Shown here piece by piece: positions 1-7,351 of a stretch of 64,000 nucleotides of DNA; position 1 is the first letter of the stretch, and each line of letters begins with the position of its first letter. Location of the stretch: the NCBI GenBank assembly GCA_947491755.1, contig CANLKV010000002.1:620001-684000 (forward strand). The letters are read 5' to 3'. Source of the DNA: an uncultured Nonlabens sp. (GTDB lineage: Bacteria; Bacteroidota; Bacteroidia; Flavobacteriales; Flavobacteriaceae). The position numbers and the translations under genes were made by a program. Under the pieces are notes generated by a model. The model had not been told where the DNA came from. It saw only the letters and a program-made list of their open reading frames with translations, and searched no databases.

Positions 1-586
1 ATCGGGCGGTTCCAGATATTGTACCTCCCGTGCCGCTGCAGGCTACTAGGTGAGTAATTTTTCCGGCAGTCTGTTTCCAGATCTCTGGTCCAGTTGACAA
101 GTAATGAGCTTCCGTATTTAACTCATTAAAGTACTGGTTGATGTAAATACTGTCTTTAATTTCTTCATGTAAACGTTTTGCAACCTCATAATAACTGCGT
201 GGGTCATCTGCGCTTACATGTGCTGGACACACATAGACCTTAGCGCCCATTGATTTGAGCATATCGATCTTATCTGCACTTGATTTTGAGCTTACCGCTA
301 GAATACAATCATAGCCTTTGATACGGCTTACCATAGCGATACTAAATCCAGTATTACCAGATGTAGTCTCTATAATAGTATCACCTGGTTTGAGAATACC
401 TTTCTTTTCTGCTTGTTCAATAATATGCAATGCAATCCTATCTTTTGAAGAATGTCCAGGATTAAAGGATTCAACTTTTGCATAATAATTACCGGGAAAA
501 CCAGCTACTGTTGTCGATAGTTTTACAAGGGGCGTCTCTCCTATCAGTTCCAGCACACTGTTATACGCCTGTATGGTTGAGCTCAT
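1..586 (-). CDS. Cystathionine beta-synthase-like PLP enzyme (C-terminus beyond window)
   Basis: The first 195 residues or so are present, starting at ATG 586-584; the remainder runs off the window edge. The protein belongs to fold-type II PLP enzymes of the cysteine synthase / cystathionine beta-synthase family. Visible motifs are GETPLVKL near the N-terminus, HSSKDR carrying the expected Schiff-base lysine, TSGNTG for binding the amino-acid carboxylate, and GTGGTISG for the PLP phosphate. The stretch after [11 protein letters not shown], with an [10 protein letters not shown] segment, resembles cystathionine beta-synthase more than CysK, so a role in homocysteine/serine sulfur metabolism is likely. 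It lies 61 bp downstream of the oligopeptidase gene on the same strand. Whether it has a C-terminal CBS-domain pair cannot be seen. Confidence 0.85.
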   Translation of the reverse strand, partial: MSSTIQAYNSVLELIGETPLVKLSTTVAGFPGNYYAKVESFNPGHSSKDRIALHIIEQAEKKGILKPGDTIIETTSGNTGFSIAMVSRIKGYDCILAVSSKSSADKIDMLKSMGAKVYVCPAHVSADDPRSYYEVAKRLHEEIKDSIYINQYFNELNTEAHYLSTGPEIWKQTAGKITHLVACSGTGGTISGTAR

Positions 587-647
587 ATAGTTTGTTTTTG
601 TCTCACGTTGCAAATGACGCAAAACGTTGCAAATTTAAACAAATTTA

Positions 648-2702
648 TCAGTTGGCCGTTTTTGACTCGAGATCTAGCAAAAAAGCATATTCAATAGCTA
701 CTTCTTTGAGAGCATCATAACGCCCAGAGGCCCCACTATGACCGCTAGTCATGTCTGTCTTAAATAATATTTGCTGTTTGCCTGTGTGTAATTCTCTTAA
801 TCGTGCAACCCACTTTGCCGGTTCCCAGTATTGCACCTGGCTATCGTGGTAGCCCGTTGTAACAAGTGTGTTAGGATATGCTTGGGTTTTTACTTGATCA
901 TAAGGAGAATAACTTAACATATAGTCATAACTCGCCTTGATGTTAGGATTACCCCATTCATCATATTCTCCCGTTGTAAGCGGAATGCTATCGTCAAGCA
1001 TCGTGCTTACTACATCTACAAACGGTACAGCACTCAATATACCCTGATACAAATGCGGCGCCATATTCATGATAGCTCCCATTAATAATCCACCAGCAGA
1101 TCCACCGCTAGCGTAAAGGTGTCCGGGCTTTGCAAAAGAATGCTCCAACAAATACTCGCTACAAGCAATAAAATCTGTAAATGTGTTCATCTTTTGGAAC
1201 ATCTTACCTTGCTCATACCACTCCCGACCTAAATATTCTCCACCGCGTATATGAGCAATGGCAAAAACAAAACCACGATCTAACAAGCTGAGACGTGAGA
1301 TGGAAAAATAAGGATCTATTGTAGAGCCATAACTTCCATAACCGTATTGTAGTAATGGATTCCCGTCTGGTCGTTTCAACTCTTTTTTATAGACCAGGCT
1401 TATAGGAACTTTTATTCCATCACTAGCGGTAGCCCATACTCGCTTAGACTCATAGTTTGCTGGATTAAAGTCAGGATCTTCAATTGGTTGTGTCTTCAAT
1501 ATTTTTTCTTCCCTGGTACGCATGTTAAATTCAATTACCGATGGCGGCATGGTCAAGGAATTGTAGCTATATCTCAATAGTTCTGTATCAAACTGATAGT
1601 TTGCGCTTGTATAAGCCGTATAAGTTTCACTAGTAAAGGGTAAAAAATAATCTACTGTGCCCTCCCAGGACTTGATACGTATGCGATTAAGACCGTTGAA
1701 CCGATCTGTAATCACCATAAAGTCTTTGAATATATCTAGATCCTCTAGTAAAGATTGAGGGTCATGTGGAATGAGATCTACCCAATTTTCCATTTGTGGG
1801 GTTTCAATAGCAGTTTTCATGACCTTAAAATTGAACGCACCATCCTTATTTGTCATGATATAAAAATGATCGCCATAATGAGAAGCGCTATACTCTAATT
1901 CTGGTTGTCGCTCTTGAATCACTTGAAAGTTACTGTCGGGTTGATCAGCGGGAATAAAACATATCTCATCACTCAATGTCGACGAGGATTTGATCATTAT
2001 GTAATCTGCAGATAAAGTTTTATAGACAAAGCAATTGTAGGTATCTTCCTTTTCTTCAAATACAACAACGGCGTCGTCAACTTTTTGATCTAAGCGATAT
2101 TTAAAAATTTTATTGGCTCTCAAGGTTTGCGGATCCTTACGTACAAAAAATAACGTGTGGTTATCATTTGCCCAGACAGAACTGCCTGTTGTGCCAATTA
2201 CGGTGTCTGCTTTAATTTCTCCTGTCTCAATGTTTTTAACATACAGCGCATACTCTCTTCTACCTACGACATCGACACCGTATGCCACTAGATTATTGTT
2301 AGGAGAGATATTAATACCTCCTAGCTTGTAAAAATCATGGCCTTGAGCCATCTCGTTTACATTGAACAATAGTTGTACCTTGTCACTGCCATCCTTACGA
2401 CGATAGTAATAAGGATAGGACTCTCCTACCTCCATTTTAGTAAAATACCAGTAACCGTTGTATAAATAAGGTACGGACTCGTCATCCTCTTTAATGCGCG
2501 ATTTTATTTCTTCAAACAAGTCATTTTTTAAATCATTGGTATGAGCCGTCATCTGCTCATAATACTCATTTTCCTGATTGAGGTAATCGATAACCTCTGG
2601 CGCATCCCGTTCTTTCATCCAGTGGTAATGGTCCAGTCGCTGGTGACCGTGAATCTCATGTATATAAGGAATCTTTTTTGCTACAGGGGCTTTTATTGAC
2701 AT
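648..2702 (-). CDS. ptrB: Oligopeptidase B, prolyl oligopeptidase family S9A
   Basis: This 684-residue protein has the size and plan of oligopeptidase B: an N-terminal beta-propeller gating domain and a C-terminal alpha/beta hydrolase domain. The predicted triad is Ser535 in GGSAGG, Asp620 in GYHDSQV and His655 in SGHSGASGRYD. The segment PLTTGEYDEWGNP is characteristic of oligopeptidase B. The family cleaves short peptides after basic residues. There is no signal peptide, so a cytoplasmic location is likely. It probably shares a transcript with the cystathionine beta-synthase-like gene 61 bp downstream. The start at ATG 2702 gives the usual N-terminus leading into VAKKIPYIHEIHG. Confidence 0.93.
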   Translation of the reverse strand: MSIKAPVAKKIPYIHEIHGHQRLDHYHWMKERDAPEVIDYLNQENEYYEQMTAHTNDLKNDLFEEIKSRIKEDDESVPYLYNGYWYFTKMEVGESYPYYYRRKDGSDKVQLLFNVNEMAQGHDFYKLGGINISPNNNLVAYGVDVVGRREYALYVKNIETGEIKADTVIGTTGSSVWANDNHTLFFVRKDPQTLRANKIFKYRLDQKVDDAVVVFEEKEDTYNCFVYKTLSADYIMIKSSSTLSDEICFIPADQPDSNFQVIQERQPELEYSASHYGDHFYIMTNKDGAFNFKVMKTAIETPQMENWVDLIPHDPQSLLEDLDIFKDFMVITDRFNGLNRIRIKSWEGTVDYFLPFTSETYTAYTSANYQFDTELLRYSYNSLTMPPSVIEFNMRTREEKILKTQPIEDPDFNPANYESKRVWATASDGIKVPISLVYKKELKRPDGNPLLQYGYGSYGSTIDPYFSISRLSLLDRGFVFAIAHIRGGEYLGREWYEQGKMFQKMNTFTDFIACSEYLLEHSFAKPGHLYASGGSAGGLLMGAIMNMAPHLYQGILSAVPFVDVVSTMLDDSIPLTTGEYDEWGNPNIKASYDYMLSYSPYDQVKTQAYPNTLVTTGYHDSQVQYWEPAKWVARLRELHTGKQQILFKTDMTSGHSGASGRYDALKEVAIEYAFLLDLESKTAN

Positions 2703-2809
2703 AGTCTTAGGCTCATTTTAGGAGGCGCAAGATAATCAATGAGTCTAGGATGCCCTAGATTAAAAATGCTACTTATTTTTGCTGAGTAAATTTTAAAAGA
2801 ATAAAAAAG

Positions 2810-3133
2810 ATGCTAGGAGACATGATGGGTATGATGGGTAAATTGAAAGAAACCCAACAAAAAGTAGAAGAGACAAAAAAGCGTATGAATAATGTATTGA
2901 TCGACGAGCAATCTAGCGATCAATTGCTACAGGTAACTGTCACAGCCGATCGACAAATTAAAAAGATCGATATCGCAGATGCCCTATTGGAAGATAAAGA
3001 GCAGCTCGAGGATTATATAATACTAACTTTAAATAAAGCACTAGCTCGCGCTAGCGACATTTATGATAAAGAAGTGGCAGCGGTGGCATCCCAGGGCATG
3101 CCTAATATCCCTGGTATGGATATGTTTAAATAA
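2810..3133 (+). CDS. YbaB/EbfC-family nucleoid-associated protein
   Basis: This 107-residue protein has the YbaB/EbfC pattern: a Met-rich N-terminus ([14 protein letters not shown]), a helix rich in Lys/Glu/Gln, a central beta-sheet region ([17 protein letters not shown]), and a C-terminal helix ending in a Gly/Met/Pro-rich tail. Family members form dimeric tweezers that bind DNA with modest sequence preference and influence nucleoid organisation. In many bacteria the gene sits beside dnaX/recR, but here it is a single gene divergent from ptrB. A TATTTTTG sequence at 2774-2781 fits the Bacteroidota -7 element and would give a short leader. A hairpin terminator follows. Confidence 0.9.
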   Translation: MLGDMMGMMGKLKETQQKVEETKKRMNNVLIDEQSSDQLLQVTVTADRQIKKIDIADALLEDKEQLEDYIILTLNKALARASDIYDKEVAAVASQGMPNIPGMDMFK

Positions 3134-3161
3134 CAAAACAAGAAAACATCAAGATGAGATT

Positions 3162-3188
3162 AAAAGGCCCTGCAGTGCAGGGCCTTTT
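3162..3188. terminator. Bidirectional hairpin terminator
   Basis: Arms 3162-3174 and 3176-3188 are perfectly complementary. The stem has A-runs on one side and T-runs on the other, so it can end transcription from both sides. It separates the convergent ybaB-like and threonine aldolase genes. Confidence 0.85.
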
Positions 3189-3193
3189 AAATT

Positions 3194-4231
3194 TTACATT
3201 GAAATTTTTGCTTTCTCAACGCTCTCAAAATTTCCCATGAGCTCCATAAATTGCTCATGCTGTTCTTGTGTATAATCCAGATGGGTCACTAGACGCAATT
3301 TACCCTGTCCCATATTGCTGATGATGATCTCGTTTTTGGCGCAGTATTGTGTCACTGCAATTTCATCATGCACCTCAAAAATAACGATGTTAGTTTCTAC
3401 AGGCTCTACCTTTTTTACCCAGGATTGCGCTGCTAGAAACTGCTCTAACTCGGTTGCTCTTTTATGATCCTCCTTTAATCGGTCTATATTGTGATCTAGT
3501 GCATAAAGAGCCGCTGCAGCCATATAGCCTATTTGCCGCATACCGCCACCTAGTACTTTGCGCACTCGCATTGCTTTTTTCATGATTTCTGCCTTACCAG
3601 TGAGCACGGTGCCCAGTGGCGTGCCCATACCCTTAGAAAAACATACGGATACTGTGTCAAAAATTTGCCCGTATTCCTTTGGGTCTTGACCCTTTTTAAC
3701 CAGTGCGTTCCACAGTCGCGCGCCATCCAGGTGCAACCCCAGATGATGTCTATCAGTTACCTGCTTGATCTCTTTTACCACATCCCAATCATAACAAGCA
3801 CCACCACCTTTATTAGTGGTATTTTCTAAACATACTAGGGTTGTTAAGGGACTGTGATAAAAGTCTGGCGGGTTAATCGCCTCTTCTACTTGCTGGGCAG
3901 TAACCATACCACGCGATCCATCTAGTAATTTGCAAGAAACACCACTATTGAAAGAAGCACCACCGCCTTCATAATTATAAACATGCGCATATTTATCACA
4001 TATAAGTTGCTCGCCTGGCTGCGTATGCATTTTTATGGCAGCTTGATTTGCCATGCTACCCGTAGGAAAAAACAACGCATCGTCCATACCAAACATTGCC
4101 GCAACACGCTCTTCCAGAGCATTAACAGTCGGGTCTTCTTTATAAACGTCATCACCTACTGGGGCATTGAATATCGCCTGGAGCATTCCCGGGCTAGGCT
4201 TTGTCACTGTATCACTTCTCAAATCGATCAT
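3194..4231 (-). CDS. ltaE: Low-specificity L-threonine aldolase
   Basis: The 345-residue protein belongs to the PLP-dependent fold-type I threonine aldolase family (cleavage of L-threonine or L-allo-threonine to glycine and acetaldehyde). It opens with the family signature MIDLRSDTVTKP. It carries LHLDGARLWNA with the PLP-ring Asp169, and CFSKGMGTPLG with the predicted Schiff-base Lys200. The length is normal. It faces ybaB across a bidirectional terminator and is followed upstream by a 277-bp intergenic region before prfB that holds one copy of the dispersed palindrome. Confidence 0.92.
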   Translation of the reverse strand: MIDLRSDTVTKPSPGMLQAIFNAPVGDDVYKEDPTVNALEERVAAMFGMDDALFFPTGSMANQAAIKMHTQPGEQLICDKYAHVYNYEGGGASFNSGVSCKLLDGSRGMVTAQQVEEAINPPDFYHSPLTTLVCLENTTNKGGGACYDWDVVKEIKQVTDRHHLGLHLDGARLWNALVKKGQDPKEYGQIFDTVSVCFSKGMGTPLGTVLTGKAEIMKKAMRVRKVLGGGMRQIGYMAAAALYALDHNIDRLKEDHKRATELEQFLAAQSWVKKVEPVETNIVIFEVHDEIAVTQYCAKNEIIISNMGQGKLRLVTHLDYTQEQHEQFMELMGNFESVEKAKISM

Positions 4232-4392
4232 AGCAATTTACTTAAGGTCTTTGTCCACAAACATAAAAGTAATATATGAATGGGAACTAAAATTATTAAA
4301 AACACTTTCGGTGATAGGCGCTATTTACCTTGTGATACATAGAGTTTTATTTACCCTTACTTTATCCTTAATTACAGGGTGGTTGATGGTGC

Positions 4393-4408
4393 CGCTTTCG
4401 CGAAAGCG
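4393..4408. repeat. Dispersed palindrome copy 1 (perfect, intergenic)
   Basis: A perfect CGCTTTCGCGAAAGCG lies in the intergenic region between the divergent ltaE and prfB genes. Confidence 0.95.
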
Positions 4409-4508
4409 AACTCAAAAACATCCCTCAAAGCAGGTGACGATCGCAGTAATTAGATAGTAATTTGAGTGCAATTAGGTGTATTTTTGTAATTCAATACAAC
4501 AATACTTC

Positions 4509-5615
4509 ATGATTACAGCAGACCAAATTGCCAATTTAAAAGAGCGTACGCTATCATTAAAAGATTATTTGCAAATTGAGTCTAAAGAAATAGAAATACG
4601 TAACCTAGAAGAAAAGACTTTCTCTCCTGATTTCTGGAATAAGCCTAAAGATGCAGAAGCCATCATGAAGCAATTGCGTAATAAAAAGGCATGGACTACA
4701 GATTATCAGACCGCGATATCTTTAAATGAAGACCTAGAAGTTCTTTACGAATTTTATAAGGAGGATGAAGCGAGTGAAGATGATGTCATGCAAAAATATA
4801 ATGCTGCAAAAGAGCTGGTAGAAAAACTGGAGTTTAAGAACATGCTTTCAAATGAGGGTGATGATTTAAGTGCTGTCCTACAAATAACGGCAGGTGCAGG
4901 CGGTACAGAGTCGTGCGATTGGGCAGAAATGTTGATGCGCATGTACATCATGTGGGCAGAAAAGAGCGGTTACAAGGTTAAAGAATTGAATTTTCAAGCA
5001 GGCGACGTTGCTGGTGTTAAAACCGTAACGCTAGAGATAGAGGGCGACTACAGTTTTGGGTGGTTAAAGGGTGAAAACGGTGTGCACCGTCTCGTGCGTA
5101 TATCTCCATTTGATTCTAATGCAAAACGCCATACCTCTTTTGCGTCTGTTTATGTGTATCCACTGGCAGATGACACGATAGAAATTGATATCAATCCGGC
5201 AGATATTTCATGGGACTTTGCAAGATCTAGCGGTGCTGGAGGTCAAAATGTAAATAAAGTAGAGACTAAAGCTATTCTAACCCACCACCCGTCAGGGATA
5301 ATCATTCATAACTCTGAGACCAGATCACAGCTTGAAAATAGAGAAAAGGCAATGCAAATGCTTAAATCGCAACTTTATGAGATTGAGCTACAAAAACAAA
5401 ACGCCGCTCGTGATGAGATTGAATCTGGTAAGATGAAGATTGAATGGGGATCGCAAATACGTAACTATGTTTTACATCCTTACAAACTAATCAAGGATGT
5501 AAGAACAGCTCACGAGACAGGCAATGTTGATGCCGTTCTTAATGGTGATCTCGACGCTTTTTTAAAGGCTTTCTTGATGGAGTCTGGTAAGGAAACACCT
5601 ACCGATCAGTTGTAA
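4509..5615 (+). CDS. prfB: Peptide chain release factor 2
   Basis: The 368-residue protein recognises UGA/UAA stop codons and triggers peptidyl-tRNA hydrolysis. The RF2 anticodon-like tripeptide SPF is at residues 199-201 (VRISPFDS), and the catalytic GGQ is at 244-246 (SGAGGQNVNK). ATG 4509 (MITADQIANL) was chosen because the in-frame upstream extension is not family-like. The region where many bacteria carry the CTT-TGA-C programmed +1 frameshift (after the residues DYL, here near codon 21) reads straight through with no stop, so this gene does not use that autoregulatory frameshift. It appears to be transcribed alone. Confidence 0.95.
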   Translation: MITADQIANLKERTLSLKDYLQIESKEIEIRNLEEKTFSPDFWNKPKDAEAIMKQLRNKKAWTTDYQTAISLNEDLEVLYEFYKEDEASEDDVMQKYNAAKELVEKLEFKNMLSNEGDDLSAVLQITAGAGGTESCDWAEMLMRMYIMWAEKSGYKVKELNFQAGDVAGVKTVTLEIEGDYSFGWLKGENGVHRLVRISPFDSNAKRHTSFASVYVYPLADDTIEIDINPADISWDFARSSGAGGQNVNKVETKAILTHHPSGIIIHNSETRSQLENREKAMQMLKSQLYEIELQKQNAARDEIESGKMKIEWGSQIRNYVLHPYKLIKDVRTAHETGNVDAVLNGDLDAFLKAFLMESGKETPTDQL

Positions 5616-5635
5616 GTTTGTAGCTTCTAGCAAGC

Positions 5636-5664
5636 TTTGTACTTTTTAAAATAAAGTATCTTTA
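5636..5664 (+). promoter_or_regulatory. Predicted Bacteroidota-type promoter of the barrel gene
   Basis: TTTG at 5636-5639 is followed by a 17-bp spacer and TATCTTTA at 5657-5664. This is close to the TTTG / TAnnTTTG consensus of the primary sigma factor in this phylum. The start codon lies 23 bp downstream. Confidence 0.45.
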
Positions 5665-5686
5665 CAGCAATCATAACTATTCTATA

Positions 5687-6157
5687 ATGAAAACATACCT
5701 AAGTATATTTTGTCTTGCGCTATGCGGCGCAATGGGCGTGAATGCTCAGCAACTTTCTAATAATGCGATCGGACTGCGATTGGGCGGTGGTAGCGGTTTT
5801 GGCACTGAGATCTCTTACCAGCGAGCTCTCAATGGCACTAATCGGTTAGAGGCTAATCTAGGAATAGAGGATAACAATAATTTTGACGGTATTAAAGCCA
5901 CCGGGTTTTATCAATGGGTATATCCACTTGAGGATAGATTTAACTGGTACATAGGCCCTGGGGCTGGTTTAGGAAATGCTGATTATAAGAATGATGATAA
6001 TGATTTCTTTTTTCTTGCAGGAGGCCAGGCGGGTATTGAGTACTCTTTTGATTTTCCATTATTGCTTTCTCTCGACTCCACTCTAGAGCAATATTTTGGC
6101 TCCAGACGTGATGGTCTAGAACTTAACTTCTCGCTAGGGGTTAGGTATCAATTTTAG
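5687..6157 (+). CDS. Small secreted outer-membrane beta-barrel protein
   Basis: The 156-residue protein has a clear signal peptide (a hydrophobic run ending GVNAQQ). The rest consists of alternating short strands with glycine- and aromatic-rich turns (LRLGGGSGFGTEISYQRAL, YIGPGAGLGNADY), and it ends in an aromatic residue (GVRYQF) as outer-membrane barrels usually do. This fits an eight-stranded OmpA-like or porin-family barrel of unknown function. It is monocistronic, with a predicted promoter just upstream and a hairpin terminator after the stop. No substrate can be inferred. Confidence 0.7.
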   Translation: MKTYLSIFCLALCGAMGVNAQQLSNNAIGLRLGGGSGFGTEISYQRALNGTNRLEANLGIEDNNNFDGIKATGFYQWVYPLEDRFNWYIGPGAGLGNADYKNDDNDFFFLAGGQAGIEYSFDFPLLLSLDSTLEQYFGSRRDGLELNFSLGVRYQF

Positions 6158-6183
6158 ACGAGATGATATTAATCCATCTTGTG

Positions 6184-6215
6184 AAAGCGATTCTTTAAGG
6201 AATCGCTTTTTTTAT
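6184..6215 (+). terminator. Rho-independent terminator
   Basis: A stem formed by 6184-6193 and 6200-6209 is followed by a T-run. It ends the barrel-protein transcript, and its tail overlaps the stop codon of the convergent bshA. Confidence 0.8.
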
Positions 6216-7339
6216 TTTTCTTGCAAAGCTTTCCTGTAAAGGGCTTCATATTGTGGGATAACAAGATTGATGTCAAATTGTTCCGCTTTCGCAAAAGCGG
6301 CTTTTTTAAATCTATCTAAAACCTCATCATCTTTTAAGATATGAATCGCATGCTGCGCCATCTCTTCCACGGCTCCCACATCGCTAGTAAATCCAGTAAC
6401 TCCATTTTCATTAACTTCTGGCAAACCACCAGTATTTGATGATACGACTGGAGTACGATTAGCCATAGCCTCTAGCGCTGCTAGCCCAAAGCTCTCTTTC
6501 TCAGATGGAAGTAAAAAGAGATCTGTAAAACATAAAATCCTATCAATTTCAGTACTGTTACCTAGCCATTTGATGCTTACTTGTAAGTTATTCTCGCGTG
6601 CATATTTTTCTGCCATGGCGCGTTCTGGACCATCACCCACCATAATCAAAACACTAGGAACCTCCTTGTGTATTATTTCAAAGATTTTTACTACGTCTAG
6701 AATACGTTTCACAGGTCGCATATTGCTTATATGGGTAATGATACGTTCCTCTGGAAAAGCCATGATGCTGCGGTCACAATCTGTAAATGTAGTTTTATAG
6801 GCAGACATGTCTATAAAATTAGGAACCACATCAATCTGTTTCTTAATATCAAAAATATCGAGTGTATCCTGTTTTAAACTTTCTGAAACCGAGGTTACCA
6901 CATCGCTATTATTGATACTGAAAGTTACTGATGGTTTGTATCCTGGATGACTTCCAACAAGTGTGATATCTGTACCGTGTAATGTGGTAACCATGGGTAA
7001 TGAGATACCTAGATCTGATAACATTTGCTGTGCCATATAGCCTGCATAAGCGTGTGGTATCGCATAATGCACGTGCAATACATCAATTTTATGTTCTTGT
7101 ACCACATTGACCAGTTTACTGCTTAGAGCAAGATCATAGGGCTGGTAGTGAAATAATGGGTATTCTTCTATATTAACCTCGTGAAAGAATATTTTTTGAG
7201 ACAGTAATTCCAGTCGTACTGGCATTTTATACGTCACAAAATGAATTTCATGTCCTCGATGTGCGAGTGCTGTACCTAACATGGTGGCCACTACACCACT
7301 CCCACCGAATGTGGGATAACATACGATAGCGATTTTCAT
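6212..7339 (-). CDS. bshA: N-acetyl-alpha-D-glucosaminyl L-malate synthase BshA
   Basis: The 375-residue GT-B glycosyltransferase of family GT4 matches BshA, which joins UDP-GlcNAc to L-malate as the first step of bacillithiol synthesis. Diagnostic segments are FGGSGVVATMLG (residues 11-22), HVHYAIPHA (about 89-97), TLHGTDITLVG, and the E-x7-E nucleotide-sugar motif with Glu282 and Glu290 in EKESFGLAALE. Residues 348-352 (AFAKA) are encoded by a copy of the dispersed palindrome in a C-terminal helix. No bshB or bshC is in the window, so the rest of the pathway must lie elsewhere. It follows the GH3 fusion gene by 12 bp, so the two are probably co-transcribed. Confidence 0.92.
   Translation of the reverse strand: MKIAIVCYPTFGGSGVVATMLGTALAHRGHEIHFVTYKMPVRLELLSQKIFFHEVNIEEYPLFHYQPYDLALSSKLVNVVQEHKIDVLHVHYAIPHAYAGYMAQQMLSDLGISLPMVTTLHGTDITLVGSHPGYKPSVTFSINNSDVVTSVSESLKQDTLDIFDIKKQIDVVPNFIDMSAYKTTFTDCDRSIMAFPEERIITHISNMRPVKRILDVVKIFEIIHKEVPSVLIMVGDGPERAMAEKYARENNLQVSIKWLGNSTEIDRILCFTDLFLLPSEKESFGLAALEAMANRTPVVSSNTGGLPEVNENGVTGFTSDVGAVEEMAQHAIHILKDDEVLDRFKKAAFAKAEQFDINLVIPQYEALYRKALQEK
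6284..6299. repeat. Dispersed palindrome copy 2 (one mismatch, inside bshA)
   Basis: CGCTTTCGCAAAAGCG has one internal change. Read in bshA it still encodes AFAKA, the change being synonymous in the Phe codon (TTC to TTT). Confidence 0.85.
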
Positions 7340-7351
7340 AAAGTTATTTGT

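Noticed and set aside
478..720. Open frame of 80 codons on the plus strand
   Set aside because: It spans the end of ptrB and the start of the cystathionine beta-synthase-like gene on the opposite strand; both are well supported.
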